64,000 nucleotides of DNA from Anticarsia gemmatalis (GCF_050436995.1 NC_134769.1:4402001-4466000), one strand, 5' to 3'. Shown: positions 25,432-37,861, counted from the first letter of the stretch. The notes: a model not told the origin generated them from the sequence alone. Numbers and translations: made by a program.

Positions 25432-26390
25432 AGTAGTTTAATGTGGAATGCTGACAGATTATTTCAAGCATTTGCGTCATTTTTAATCTACCACACAGGT
25501 TATTCGACGGTTATGAATTCAATAACAATAAAAAATAATAACTAACTATTATCAGTACATTAGTATAATAAGCCAGTGAAAAGTAGAGCAAATCAACAAT
25601 AACCCCGAGTTACTGCGTGCTATTAACAACACAGTAAACGTATAGGAAACTTCAAACAATTCTGTAATTATGTTACAAATAGCATAGATCAAGGAATGGG
25701 GTCCCAGCCCCTAGTGGTCTAAGACCGTGTTACTGTAATCTCCTGGGAGTTGATTGTTGCAACGGTAACGACGCAAATTGAATGAGTATGCGCACACGCA
25801 TTTAACGTACATTCTGTATTATCGGTGCTTTGATGTAGGGCTGTCGTATACGCTTAAATAAACACACAATTAGTTATACTCGGGCCATTTTAAAAGTGCG
25901 AACTAAGTCATGTAATTTTATCGAAGTCTCTCGCTTGCAATTACACATTGTCATGTGTCATGTTAACGAAAAATTATTTAACTTGTACTTGTAAAATATT
26001 CATTTAAAATTCGGCTATGAATTCTTTTCGTAAATATTGTTGTAATTTTACAGACTAAAAACTACGAATACTAATGACGTCACGTCATTACATTGTATTT
26101 TTGTACTAAAATGTGTTTTTGACGTTTCATAAAGATTTTAGCTGATTTTACTGGTAGTCAACTTCCCTATTTTGTGACTTTAAAAATAAAAGTATTGCTT
26201 GCTTGTCTCAATAAATATAAAATTATTGAATTGCTTATAGTAAAACGAGACATGCTTTTTTCCGATGGATAGGTCCTTGAAAGGTACAGCTGTTTATGCT
26301 AACACATTATCCAATTCCCATGCTGGTTGCAATTTACCAGACACAATGTACTGTCATATTCAGAATTTATTTCTAGTCTAGTCTGCCCAG

Positions 26391-26556
26391 TAGCTCGATT
26401 CTACTATCGGCTACGGACCGGATACCTATCGAGAAATTTTACACGAACATCTGTTTAGCGCCTCTACCGGGCTCCGTAAGAACTATTTTGGCAGTACATT
26501 TTAAATGTCAAACTTTCGATATTTGACGGTACCGTCTGTAGAGAATCGCGCTACTA
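26391..26556. mobile_element. MITE of the TAGCTCGATTCTCTAC family
   Basis: Starts TAGCTCGATTCTACTATCGG and ends GTAGAGAATCGCGCTA. The core AAGAACTATTTTGGCAGTAC and AACTTTCGATATTTGACG is intact. It is about the same length as the copy at 59565. Confidence 0.75.
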
Positions 26557-27204
26557 AAATCATAACTTTGCTGAGCATTTAGCAATTGCAAAATCTGTAA
26601 CACGTGTCAAAAGACTGGCTGCTTTTGACAAATCGACGCAATTTGTCTCGCGTTACATTCGGTATGGACAGATCGTACGAATAAATCATCCCGTTTTGTC
26701 GTTCTAGTATGTTAATCCGAAACACTTACAGAGGCGACGTATAAGTAGCGAAAAGATTATTAACGATTGTTTTGAAGTTTTGCTTATATGGTTCTTGCGT
26801 ATTCATATGTTTTAATAATAAGCATGAATAGGTTTGTATAGAATGTCTTAACAAATTTTCTATAGAGTCTATCCACCTTCTGAAAAAACAATATGTGGCA
26901 TTAGCGTATAATTGACCCGTGTCCGCGACTTCAGTCGCTATTTTGAAAGGTTTTTCGTTATTTTCAATTTCCTAAGCTAACATCACGTAGATGTGTTTTT
27001 ACGGCATCATAATTTATTTCAGCATAAAATAACGAATACAAGCGATCTATAGAAGATTAGAACATTTATCAACGTGCCTAGCGTATGTTGAAAGAATTAG
27101 TCCGCAAAAAGTAATTTTAATTGTCGAATACTCGATACGAAAGCAATACGATCGTTGCGAATCAGGAATCGCGCTAGCACAGAGCATGCATAAATAAATA
27201 CATT

Positions 27205-27440
27205 TAACCCATTTCTGTCCCACTGCTGGGCAAGGGTCTCCTCCCGTAATGAGGGAGGGGTTAGGCCTTAAGTCCAACACGCTTGCCAAGTGCGGGTTGG
27301 GGACTTACATAATATGACGCCCTCCCGTAGGGGTAGGCAGAGACTAGAGAACGTCACTTGGTACAATCCTTACGAACTTCCTTTGCTTCATTCACATCCA
27401 TACCTCTTGTCATACAGGACCGCCGGTTGCACAGAATTCT
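27205..27440 (+). repeat. Lepidopteran dispersed repeat (GTCCCACTGCTGGGCAAGG type) plus adjoining GTAGGGGTAGGCAGAG segment
   Basis: AACCCATTTCTGTCCCACTG.. through GAGGGAGGGGTTAGGCCTTA recurs at 35657, 46459 and, inverted, at 48153 and 62899. From 27309 a second module, CCCGTAGGGGTAGGCAGAGA.., recurs at about 36305-36425. The class was not assigned. Confidence 0.75.
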
Positions 27441-27763
27441 CCATTACCTACATAGAAATGCAAGTACCACACCTACTTCTGGGCACATCCCTTCTGCCTT
27501 GTCGTTTGTCTATATTCTCATAAAAATAAACTATTTACTGCATGTCGTTTCTGGTTTTGATTCTCGACCTTCAAAATGACAATAACAATAAGTTTTAATT
27601 TAATATCATAATGACTGAAATGAATGTTTCTAATTTGTAGGCGGCTAGTGTAAAAAACTAAATTAGTTATTGAAGTTTTGCGTGTAGGAAATATACAAAT
27701 CATTATTATGATTGAAAAGCTTCTGGAAGGTGTCATAATAATCATTTAAAAACGTAATACAAG

Positions 27764-27932
27764 CTGTTGCTCTCGACTTCGCCCGCGTGGAACGATTTTT
27801 CAGAGTAAAAAATATATGCGATAATCCAGGTTATCTATCTGTAAGTCAAATTTCATCAATCATCAAGGAGTTTTTGCGTGAGAGAGTAACAAATCGTCCG
27901 TACGAACCTTATCGTTTATAATATTAGTAGAA
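27764..27932 (-). mobile_element. Helitron-like fragment
   Basis: Contains CTGTTGCTCTCGACTTCGCC at one end and GTTTATAATATTAGTAG at the other, the terminal signatures of the Helitron-like family in this window. The body AAATTTCATCAATCATCAAGG is shared in type with 31383 and 60094. Confidence 0.5.
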
Positions 27933-28761
27933 TTATGATTAGAAGAAATTTAATAGTCATGTTTGTTTCATTATTTCTCTACCCTTATCTGATTTCGGGG
28001 TTGGTGCTCATTATGTATATTGTATTCTTCTTCCATTCATCTTTGTTGGCCGTCATTTCAGTATTCACTATTTTTAGCCACATAATCTTTTATTTGTAGA
28101 AAATATATGAAGTTTCATTACCTCTTTGTGCCGAATTTGACATGAAAAGTGGACTGTCTTGGTTAGTAATATAAGTGTCAATTGCCATAATTTGAGATAT
28201 CGTAATACGCACTAAGTATTTTTCTATACTATGCGTTAAAGATGATGTTGACTAAAACTATCAAAGCATTTTGTCGTATAACTCAAAATAAAATCACTGT
28301 GATCACATTTATACCTACTCTGTTTTCATCATAAATTTTATCGCCTGCATTAACCACATAGCAAAATCATTTTCCATTTAACGCAGCTATATTTCACAGT
28401 CGAATGCAAAACCAATGATATTGTAATTGGGCATCAATATCATTTCATTGGATTTAACCGAGAGATTAGGCAGCGGTTTTCTGAGTGACCTGCTTTCATA
28501 AATTTCTCCCGTTGCGTAACGCCAACATAACCCAATTATTGATTCAGAAGATGAAACCGCAGATCGAAACTTAATACGTTTAATTCTACTTGAACTGTGC
28601 AAACACTGTGATTGCCTTTGCTTCTCGGAAGCTGGAGAGCTTAAAGCAAAATTGGTGTTGACGATACACAAACAAGAAGACCGTTTGCTTTTCGTTATTT
28701 TGGTCAGAAAATGCAGAGATACGTTTCAATCTTTGCAATCTTTTAGGAACTATGTCTTTCT

Positions 28762-28934
28762 AGCGACTGCCCGGTACTTGTGAAATGATTTCTAGGGGTA
28801 CAAAGTATCCCATGTGTTAATCCAGGCTATAAGCTATAAGTGTACCAAATTTCATAAAATCCCGTTCTGTAGTTTTTGTGTTATAGGGTCACAAATATCC
28901 ATCCATCCTCAAAAACGTTCGCATTTATAATAGG
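28762..28934 (-). mobile_element. Helitron-like fragment
   Basis: CTGCCCGGTACTTGTGAAAT through GCATTTATAATAGGAT. It is homologous to 60094-60268 over TGATTTC(C/T)..GGGGTACAAA and GTGTACCAAATTT. The terminal hairpin has decayed. Confidence 0.45.
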
Positions 28935-29794
28935 ATTGATCAAAAAATATAGGCACACAATAGAGCTATAGAGGTGTTTGAAAATGCAAATATCGATTGC
29001 CTATTAAAATCTGAACACCAAAAAATATTCAATACCAATCTCACACGTATCAAATAGAAAAAAAATGGGAGCGAAAGCTTTCCAAATGTGAATAAGTTGT
29101 ATACCTCGTGTCAGCCCTAGTGACAGTGCATGCCATCAGATAGTACTTCGTTGATATATTGAGGACATCCTGGCAGGTGGGGCAATCATCATCATAAAAA
29201 TAGATAACAACTATTTGCTGCATCTATTCGTATTATACATTTCATGGTCGACATTACAGTGCGCCTCGCTTTATGTTGGCTTATGTTATACAACAATACT
29301 TTACACTATTGTTTATCTAATCAGATCTGTACATGTTACTGAAAACTGCTTTTATGTTAGTGGAATTCTTTATCAAATACACATATTGTTACTTTGTTTG
29401 AGTATAAAAAAATGATTGGAATACAAATACTTAGAAGTAGTTTCTCAAATACACTTTCTATAGGGCGAGAAATCTTGCAATATATTTTTCATTTTATTTT
29501 TATTTTTACTTTATCGGTTCATCTACAACTGTACACCATACACACACATGTTAAGCCTTATCATAGGTATACAATTTGGTTAAGATATTACCACTTTCAA
29601 GGGCTGAAAATCAGAAAATTCAGGATTTGTACCGACTAATACCACCATCGATTTTAACCAATGGCACTCATGCAAGGAAGCTCTAGGGTCTCAGTTTGCT
29701 CTCCATAGATTTAAAAAATTACTAACTGACTCAGCAAAAGTTGTTTTGCCATATAAATGTAAAAAAAATTGTGTCACTTCAGAGTATGAAAAAT

Positions 29795-29915
29795 AGATGT
29801 TGGCCGATTCTCAGACCTACACAATATGCTGACAAAATTTCATGAGAATCGGTCAAGCCGTTTCGGAGGAGTATGGCGACGAAAACTCTGACGCGAGAAT
29901 TTTGTATATTAGATA
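29795..29915. repeat. Possible dispersed repeat
   Basis: The stretch ATGCTGACAAAATTTCATGA to ATGGCGACGAAAACTCTGAC to TTTTGTATATTAGATA resembles a common lepidopteran repeat end, recognised from memory. There is no second copy in the window. Confidence 0.35.
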
Positions 29916-29971
29916 TTGAACGATAATCGACATGATAGTAGAAGTTGATAGTTAGGAGGTATGATAATGAT

Positions 29972-30395
29972 TGTCGAGTGGACGAGTAGAGGGCACGGTG
30001 TCATCACCTATTGCCTTACACAGGTCCTTAGCGGTCACGGCTGCTTCGGCCGATACCTGTGGAAGGTGGCACGGAGGGAGCCGACGGCAGAGTGCCATCA
30101 TTGCGGCGCAGTGGAAGACACGGCAGCGCACACGCTTTCGGAGTGTGCGGCGTGGACTGAACCGAGGGCGCGCCTCGTTGCGGTGGTGGGCGCCGATTTA
30201 TCGCTGCCGGCCGTCGTCAGGGCCATGGTTTGCGACGCCTCGGCATGGAGGGCGATGATCACCTTCAGTCAGGAAGTGATGTCGCGGAAGGAGGAGGCCG
30301 AGAGGGCGCGCGAGGTTGATCCCCTCGCCGCCCAGATGCGTCGCCGCCGGGTAGGTCGTCGGCGGCTGGCGCACGATCGGCGCATTCCCCCTTAG
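29972..30395 (+). pseudogene. C-terminal remnant of R1-clade ORF2 (reverse transcriptase polyprotein)
   Basis: The frame reads CLTQVLSGHGCFGRYLWKVA, then a C-X2-C-X8-H-X4-C zinc knuckle (CHHCGAVEDTAAHTLSEC), then LSLPAVVRAMV and a basic Arg-rich tail ending at TAG. This is the C-terminal region of ORF2 in R1-clade elements. The endonuclease and reverse transcriptase domains are lost by 5' truncation. The ATG at 29961 lies in the target duplication, not the element. There is no internal stop, so the insertion is fairly recent. Confidence 0.9.
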
Positions 30396-30739
30396 TGAGG
30401 ACCTTTGGGCGGCGGTTACGGGGACACCGCCGTCCAGTTAATAGGTCCTCTCGAGGGTTGCTGATGGGCTGTTGTGTCCGGCCTATCGGCATGTGGAAAA
30501 AGGGTTCTTTGGGCAGCCTCTGTGAGGGACCCCTAAATTGGGGTATCCGCGTGGCGTGCGGCTTGCGGTACATGCTTCGGCAGTTATCCCGCCGCACGCC
30601 GCCACAGGCGGCCGTGAGGATACACGTGGCGGTTTAGTGGGTATGCCCGCCCTTCTGGCGGGAGAGCCCCACATAACCCTGCACTCGACCCAGAGTGCAG
30701 GTGTATGCATAAAACATTAGCCACGTTAAAAAAAAAAAA
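29972..30739 (+). mobile_element. 5'-truncated R1-clade non-LTR retrotransposon with 18-bp target duplication
   Basis: A GC-rich block ends in a 13-base poly(A) tract. It is flanked by perfect 18-bp direct repeats AGGAGGTATGATAATGAT (29954-29971 and 30740-30757). A truncated 5' end, poly(A) and a long duplication show target-primed reverse transcription. The coding part is described separately; the rest is 3' UTR. Confidence 0.93.
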
Positions 30740-31382
30740 AGGAGGTATGATAATGATAGATTTGACAAATTGATTCGTAACATGACATAGATATTCTCAT
30801 TGAGTAACTAGGTTGGATAGCTTTGTGTGCTGGACTAAAGTTTTATATAGCTAAATCTTTTGTGGCGCCGTCTAAACCATGATCAGCAATTTTCTCCTAA
30901 CATTTCCTTTATTTCATAGCTACTTTCTTAGACAACAAACACACAAACAAACTACTTAATATCATTAGTATAGATAACATAATGATACATCTATTACATC
31001 GTAATGAAGACATTAAAACGGTAGTTTGGTAACTTCTAAGTTACTCTCACGCTTTTTTCTGTACATAGAATCAATCTTAACTGTCGAAAACAATTTGTCT
31101 GAATAGCACATTGGCCGTACTTATATACTTTGAGTTGGTAAATTGCCGTGCTTGTACGGTGAATAGAAAGAACTTATTTTATTACGACTTGTTGAAAGAA
31201 CTCTTTGTTTCCTAGTAAATCAAAGTCCCGCTCACCGCAATGCCGTACGCAATACGCATTTAAGATGTTATTTATTGCTTTTTATACCTATGTTAATTTT
31301 TGCTAACGGTCTCGGTTGCATTGATAGACTATTAAGCTTGACTTTTAGGCTATATTTTGGATAAGAACAACAGGCGTGATAT

Positions 31383-31585
31383 TTCGTCCGCGTAGAAACC
31401 CTTCCCGTGTAAATCCCGATCCCTCGGGAACTCCGGAATAAATAGACTGTGTTATTCTGGGTTTTCAGCTACCTATGTACCAAATTTCATCGTAATCGGT
31501 TCAGTAGTAATTGCATGAAAGAGTAACAAACATCCATACATACATACATTCTCACAATCTTTCGCATTTATAATATTAGTAGGAT
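31383..31585 (-). mobile_element. Helitron-like fragment
   Basis: Runs from GTCCGCGTAGAAACCC to TTTATAATATTAGTAGGAT, with ACCAAATTTCATCGTAATCG and CATACATACATACATT inside. It has the same terminal signature as the other Helitron-like copies, without a clean GCTAG end. Confidence 0.45.
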
Positions 31586-32132
31586 AAATATTTAAGTTCA
31601 ACTCATATTCAGCTTTCGGTTTCGAAGCGAATTAAGTACTAAAAATAAAACGCTTTGCTGATTATAAAACGGACATTAAACGTTGTAAACATAGTGTTTT
31701 CTCTCTTCAACCATTTTAATAAACAATTATGAGTAACGTTTCCGTTGCGGAAAAGGCATTAGAGTGGGCTGAGCTAATTAACTAGGTTTAGCCGTTGAAA
31801 GCTTGGAGTTGGGAGGACCATATACAGACAACATATGAAAAAGCCTTGATATGCACGATTTATTTGGATAACAATGAGTGAATCTATGAATTTCCCAAAA
31901 TAAAGTATCCTTCACCGTCAAAATCAATCTTATGATAAAGCAAATCTTTGGTCTACAAAGTAGCATGCTTATAAACTCGTACTATAATAATTACTTGACT
32001 TTTATTGGTTTATACGGCTCAATTAATCATATTAGAAGAAATTATCTGCCGCACTGCTTTCCTACTTCGCAAATATCTCGTTCAAAACCTTTAATGGCGT
32101 ATAATTTTCATAGATTTAGGACACGTTAATAA

Positions 32133-32346
32133 TTAGTTCAGGGAAAAAGTCTTTTCGCATTATAGTATGTATGAACTTGTAATAAAATCTCTTTGGCTTC
32201 AAGAATCACAAATGAGTACACGGTTCATTAGGTTTCCTTCAGTTAGCTCGTGAGTTACCCAAATATCAAGCTTTCTTGTGTAGAGAAAAGATTTTATTAC
32301 AAGTTCATACATACTATAATGCGAAAAGACTTTTTTCCGGACCTAA
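32133..32346. mobile_element. mariner-like MITE, 214 bp (copy 2, inverted)
   Basis: The same 59-bp terminal inverted repeats as 23083-23293, more diverged at the outer ends (TTAGTTCAGGG and CCGGACCTAA). The unique centre is reverse-complementary to copy 1. The left TA flank is not preserved. Confidence 0.82.
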
Positions 32347-33365
32347 TATTAGAACTTATAACTGTAGAAGGCTTCTTTGACCATATATCAATTAATACCA
32401 TATTGCACCTAGTTATTGGCGCGTGAGACAGGTGATTAAAATGATATTACTGTGTGATATCAATATCTTTGTCGAAGCTCAACCTTCGAACGACAGTTCC
32501 GCTCTGTTACACGGTAAGGATCGATTTACGCCTTCATAAAATTGAATAACATGATATAGGGAAATAATGATATTGTACGTCGATTCTATTGTTAAATGTA
32601 ATTGTTATGGAACCGGTATGTCTAATTTTAACTAAAGTAATATGAAATTTATAACAATGTAACTTTTTGTCCTTTTCTGTATTGGACAGAAACTTTGAAT
32701 TTTATCACTATTTATGTCGTCAAATTGCCGAATCATCGATATTTTCCAGTACTTAGATAGTATTACGATCGTTTAGTTTATATACGATAATATCAGTAAT
32801 ATTGAAATTCAGAGTTTTGAAGCATCGAAACATCCCTGTATTGTTGTCTTCTGTGAAAGGTAATAGATTGAAACTATTTTAAAAAGTTCTCTGCCTAAAG
32901 ATTCATATAATTTACGTAACTTTACAATTAAACAATTTTAATTTTGTAACATACGTCCATATTATTATTCAGCGTATGTAACAATTTAAATATTAAGTGG
33001 TAATTGTAAAAGTAAGTAGTGTTTTTAAATGGAGGTCTTGGGGATTAAGTTAGTGTTTTGTCTCATACAAAATGTGAAGGTCTTAATACTAGGAAACTTG
33101 TTGAGGTCAAACGTGTACATTTGCCAAAATATACGCATTTTTAGCCAACAACACGAAAACACGCATGATTTTCATACAAATTTTATTTGGGTTAAAACAT
33201 TCGCAGCAAATGAACTGAGAAAAGGTTTAGAGGAAAAACCTTCTTGTATTTCTGTTGTAAACCTTGCCGTTTTATTGTGATTACTTCTTGTTTTATATTC
33301 TGTGGTATGATTTAGAAATACTACTTTAATTTAATAGTCTTAACAAGTAGGCATACAGAACTGGA

Positions 33366-33652
33366 AAGAGTTAACTACATACACACATAACATTATGCCT
33401 GTGTTATCCAAAAAGTAGACAGAGATGTATTCAATAAATTCACCCGCGTTTCGCCATTAACAACTTTAGTTCCGTGTAATAGAGGCATACACCATGTCAT
33501 ACACCGGTCGTGTTACCCAACTCTGAACCACTATTGGGAATATTCTAATATAAATGATAAAAGCCTAATAGCACTTTATCCTACCCTAGGAATCGAACAT
33601 GAGACCTTATGATCAGCATTCGTCCACACTACTTCAGACTATAGACGCAGTA
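33366..33652 (-). repeat. SINE-like repeat
   Basis: Contains TTCACCCGCGTTTCGCCATT, CACTATTGGGAATATTCTAA and TAGGAATCGAACATGAGACC. The last is a degenerate reverse-oriented tRNA box B. It resembles a common lepidopteran SINE known from memory; there is only one copy here. The 65-codon frame at 33655 lies just outside and is not accepted. Confidence 0.5.
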
Positions 33653-34090
33653 TAGTGCTAAAACATAAAAATTGGGTCACTACGCGTGTAGATTCTGAAA
33701 GATCTTTTCTTACTTTATTTATGGGACAGGATGAGTCCCGAACATTTCCGAATGCAGTAAAAAGAGTCCTTGACGTGTCCTCATTCCTCTCACTCATACA
33801 ATATTATCTGAAACTTTTCAAATCAAAATCACATCACAGTCTGCATTTCTGAAACGCAACGTTCGTAAATAAATTTGAATAATTTCTCGCTCGCTCACAA
33901 CTCGCAATGGTATTTTAATTGTTCAATACGATTACATTGCTCTTTAACGATTTTCTGTTAGAATTGTAACGTTATTTACATACCTATGATTAATTACTTT
34001 GTTGGTACGAACACTATCGATTAGTTTTTTACAGACTGCTCGCTAATTGCTTCATGTAGGATGTTTGCTGTTTATTTTCTGGGAAATACA

Positions 34091-34325
34091 CACTTCGCGC
34101 AGTGGTTAACGTGGTCACCTCGCCGCAATAACCGTACCACGTATGGCGGGTTCGAAACCCACCCGGGACAAATATTTGTGTGATGAGCACGTGTATTTGT
34201 TCTGAGCCTAATTGTAAAGTATCTATATAGATATGTATTTAGAAGAATATAAGTATGTTTGTCAGTTATTTGGTTACCATAGTACAAGCTCTGCTTAGTT
34301 TGGAATCAGATGAACGTGTGTGAGT
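34091..34325 (+). repeat. tRNA-derived SINE (noctuid HaSE-like)
   Basis: The head CGCGCAGTGGTTAACGTGG and GGCGGGTTCGAAACCCACCC are tRNA-like boxes A and B. The body TATTTGTGTGATGAGCACGT and the tail CCATAGTACAAGCTCTGCTT resemble SINEs I know from noctuid moths. Confidence 0.7.
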
Positions 34326-35656
34326 TGGCCTAAAGTATTTTTTTAGCCTGTGTTTCGTTTCTTGTGTCAGCGTTTATTGTACTAGGGTACAGGGAGGTAT
34401 GAAAGGAATAGGGGAGGCTAGCAAATACAAACGTAGGCTATATAAAAAAGGTGTAGTTTATAGGTGTGTCAATTTTGTAGGGAGTTACAAAAGATACGAC
34501 TGATTGCGTGGGTGTTTATGGTTAGGTAATTTTGAGAGATCCCTAATGTAAACTTTAACTTTTGTAGAATTACAGGATTATACATTTTAGAGGGTAGTTT
34601 TGTCTGCTACCTTTCTAATTTCTTTAAGCTTGTTGTAGACGTGAAAATATATTTGACAAAGAATTAAGTTCGGTACGGAATTTATTACGCCCACAGCTTG
34701 GAAAATATAGCAAGCGCCTGTAATCAGTAGTAAGTGGAGCCGTGAATGATGAATGTAATAAACATAAGAATCACATAATCAACGGATTGAGATGGGTTGG
34801 TAGCGCCTTCCGCCGTTCGCCTGCGATCTGTCACTCCTTATCTTAAGGGAGTCAACATATGTACAATATATGTAGAAGTATGTGAAAGTAGGGAGGTGAT
34901 TTTAAGCGATTTATTGAACCACAACCAGTGATTTAGGACCAAATGATTTCACGAACAGAGTTACTTCTTGTAACATTTGTGCCTCAGAGATTTATTTAGT
35001 CGTGAGGTATCTAGTAGGAATTACGTTTGACTTGTGATCGGAAATTTTACTCTCCTTTATAATCGCAGCGAAATAAATTACGTAGATCCTGTTTGTATTA
35101 AATATTCGTTCATAATATGGAAACCACTGCAGCGATGTCAGTCAACGGTCGGTAGTGAAATAGATTTTCGTAAGCTATGATATGTCCGTCGCCGCGCTTT
35201 AGACCTAGCCTATTTGTTGCGATGTTATCACCAAAATGCATGATAAAACGTGTCTCAAATTTAATAGGCAGCTGCCAAATGCACTTAGTTCTAAAAAGAG
35301 ACTCGATTTGCGATCGTTATTACAGAAAATAAATCCAGTAAAATTGCCTTTCCTCCATCGCTGTTGGTGTCCATCGACATTAACATATCAAAAGACTTCT
35401 AAGTCGACAATTACTAGTTTCACTCATGCCCTCACTATAATTATGCTAATAGCAATTATACAGTACTATCTACATTTTCTAATCAATTAATTATAATGAT
35501 CACTCGCGCTCTGCTTAGCATTCAGCCTTCGCACTTGATGTAATTTCATCTGCGTTGTAGGAACTGATTTGAATTACTCTCCATACTGTAAGCTCTATTA
35601 AAATAATTAGCAGCATCTTATTAATTGATTTATACGGTAAATCAATAAATATATAT

Positions 35657-36012
35657 AACCTATTACTGTCCCACTGCTGGGCAAGTTTTCCTCCTGTAAT
35701 GAGGGATGGGTTAGGCCTTAAGTCCACCACGCTGGCCAAGTGCTGGTTGAAGACTTTGTATAGCTTCAAGAACTGTGGTAAAGAACGCTCATGCAAGGTT
35801 GCATCACGATGTTTTCTTTCACCGTTGGAACAAGTGACAATTATTTCTAATACACACATAATTTCGAAAAGTCATTGGTGTGATTCTTTGGGTTCGAACC
35901 TTTGAACAAATTATTTCTAATACACACATGACTCCGAAAAGTCATTGGTGCGTTGTCTCGGGCTCAAAACATCGACCACTTGGGCGGTGCATTCTTAGAC
36001 CACTAGGCTATC
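35657..36012. repeat. Longest copy of the GTCCCACTGCTGGGCAAG repeat; internal duplication
   Basis: Starts TATTACTGTCCCACTGCTGG and runs through GATGTTTTCTTTCACCGTTG to a tRNA-like end read on the minus strand (TAGCCTAGTGGTCTAAGAAT). The module TTATTTCTAATACACACAT.. GAAAAGTCATTGGTG occurs twice (35840 and 35911). The tRNA-like end suggests a SINE in reverse orientation. Confidence 0.65.
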
Positions 36013-36304
36013 AATTAATTTATAACTGGTTTTAAATATACTTTACATTATTTATATACAGTCATGTTGGAAAAGCGTTTCCGTCCGGGTACATACAAGT
36101 TTGATGGTATAACTGTAGACGAATGGAGCTGGTAATATCTTCTTGAGTTGAAACTGTTGAGAAATGATAATTACTACGTCTGCAATGCTTCGTCGTAGAT
36201 TTATGAACGTTTCGATTTATCATGTGATGATTGTTCGAGACGCATTTTAACGTGCACGAAACAAACGTATGAAGTAAAACTTATATCATTACATATACAT
36301 ATAC

Positions 36305-36440
36305 ATAACATCACGCCCATTTCCCATAGGGGTAGGCAGAGACCAAAGAACGCCACTTGGTACGTTTCTTACAAACTGTCTTTGCCTCACTCATATCCAT
36401 ACATCTTGTCATACCGCCGGTTACGAATACTACGCACCTG
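36305..36440 (+). repeat. Second copy of the GTAGGGGTAGGCAGAG module
   Basis: CATAGGGGTAGGCAGAGACC.. GAACGCCACTTGGTAC.. ATCTTGTCATACCGCCGGTT matches 27320-27430. It lies 150 bp before ankyrin exon 2. Confidence 0.65.
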
Positions 36441-36589
36441 ATCTTTTTTCAAGATAATCGCCGATGTGATCTGTGTATGTCTTTAGGAGGCGCCCCCTTC
36501 CTGCGTTCCCATTTACATTCAGTCAACTCATAATATGTGGTTGTAATAGTATAAATAGCATGTAAATAATGATGGATGTTTTGTTACAG

Positions 36590-36692
36590 AACGGGCTGAA
36601 TGCTCTCCACCTCGCCGCTAAAGATGGCCACATCTCCGTGGTGGAGGAGCTTCTCAAACGAGGCGCCACTGTTGATGCTGCTACTAAAAAAG
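36590..36692 (+). CDS. Ank2: Ankyrin exon 2: ANK repeat 2
   Basis: Acceptor TTTTGTTACAG and donor GTAACA bound 103 bp, phase 0 in and phase 1 out. It encodes NGLNALHLAAKDGHISVVEE and ends DAATKK plus the first base of a Gly codon. The 12,072-bp intron before it is the largest complete intron seen and is filled with repeats. Confidence 0.95.
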
Positions 36693-37667
36693 GTAACAAA
36701 TAAATCATATCTATCGCAAAGATATCTTGGTGTTCGTTGACATTTTCTCCATCGGCGATGTAAATAAATACTCCAGCTAAACAAAAATGCCTCATTTTGA
36801 TCTTGTGCTAGCACGATTCGTCTTACTTCAAATAAATCGGTAATGTGCAATAATCACGATCCCAACAAAAAGTATTATTTGGTTAAAACTCGCAGCAGAT
36901 TTGATGTAGCTTAGTGTTGACAAAAAAATTGCGCGGTGAAGTTAGAGAAAAAGGCATAATATACTCTTATGTTTTCTTGTTGGTTAAATCTTCAACAATT
37001 TTGTCTCTGTCATTACAAAATAAACACACATACCATTCAAGAACCCTTTCATAAGTATAACAACTTACAAAATAAAGTTCTAAGTTATCAAGAAACTGTA
37101 TTAGCGTTGTTCAGCGCTCCACTTAGCAAGTTTTATCTTAGATAGTGATCGTTAGCTTCAGTTACTTGGTTTATATACTGTATAAGTAATGGTCCCGGCC
37201 TGCACATTTAGAATATTTGTGGTACACATACTGAGTGCTTTGAAACGCTCGGGAATTTTAAAATGAAAAATAACAAGCATGCCGAAGTACCGTCTGCTCT
37301 GAAAAGAGTACCTACACGTCCGGGCAGGGTCCATTGTCTGAATCTAGTGGCTTCGTATTATTGTGGAAAGGCTGCCTATAGAAAAATCGTCATAATAAAT
37401 TTGGTGGTATAAGCTTATAAATATTTAAATGAATACTGTAATATTTTTGTGAAAATCTTTATTCCCGACAGTAGTTTATTAATGTATGTGCCTAAGTATC
37501 AATTGTTTTTGCATTATAATTAAGACCTACGCTGTTTATCGCGGTTGATCATTCAAACCTTCAATTCATAATAAAGGGACTGTTTTCTTGACGAATTATA
37601 GAACCAAGCTATCAAATCATCACTACCACAGTAATAACATAATCTTCATGACATTCTCCATGTGCAG
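36693..37667 (+). other. Ankyrin intron 2, nothing recognised
   Basis: 975 bp of AT-rich sequence with normal GT and AG ends. I see no repeat or conserved element. Confidence 0.6.
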
Positions 37668-37861
37668 GTAACACAGCTCTCCACATAGCATGCCTCGCGG
37701 GACAAGAGGCGGTGGCGCGCGCCCTGCTGGCGGCGGGGGCGAAGGCCGACGCGCAGTCCGCCGCCGGCTTCACCCCCCTCTACATGGCCGCCCAGGAGAA
37801 CCATGCCGGCTGCGTCAAGATGCTCCTAGCGGCTGGGGCTAGCCAGACCCTCGCCACTGAG
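37668..37861 (+). CDS. Ank2: Ankyrin exon 3: ANK repeats 3-4
   Basis: Acceptor CATGTGCAG, donor GTGAGG, 194 bp. Exons 2 and 3 together give 99 codons, exactly three 33-residue repeats. The exon encodes GNTALHIACLAGQEAVARAL, then GFTPLYMAAQENH, and ends LATE in phase 0. It is strikingly GC-rich, with many alanine codons (RALLAAGAKADAQSAAG) compared with the AT-rich DNA around it. Confidence 0.95.

Larger units (their letters stand above)
24518..36589 (+). other. Ankyrin intron 1 (12 kb), repeat-filled
   Basis: Bounded by GTAAGT and TTGTTACAG. It holds the MITE, Helitron-like, SINE, mariner-like and R1-clade copies listed separately. No other exon with ankyrin homology was seen. Stretches 24.6-25.2, 30.8-31.4, 32.4-33.3 and 34.4-35.6 kb are AT-rich without a recognised element. 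Confidence 0.85.

Noticed and set aside
30265..30710. Minus-strand frames of 110 and 75 codons
   Set aside because: They lie antisense within the GC-rich R1-clade retrotransposon fragment, where few stop codons are expected.
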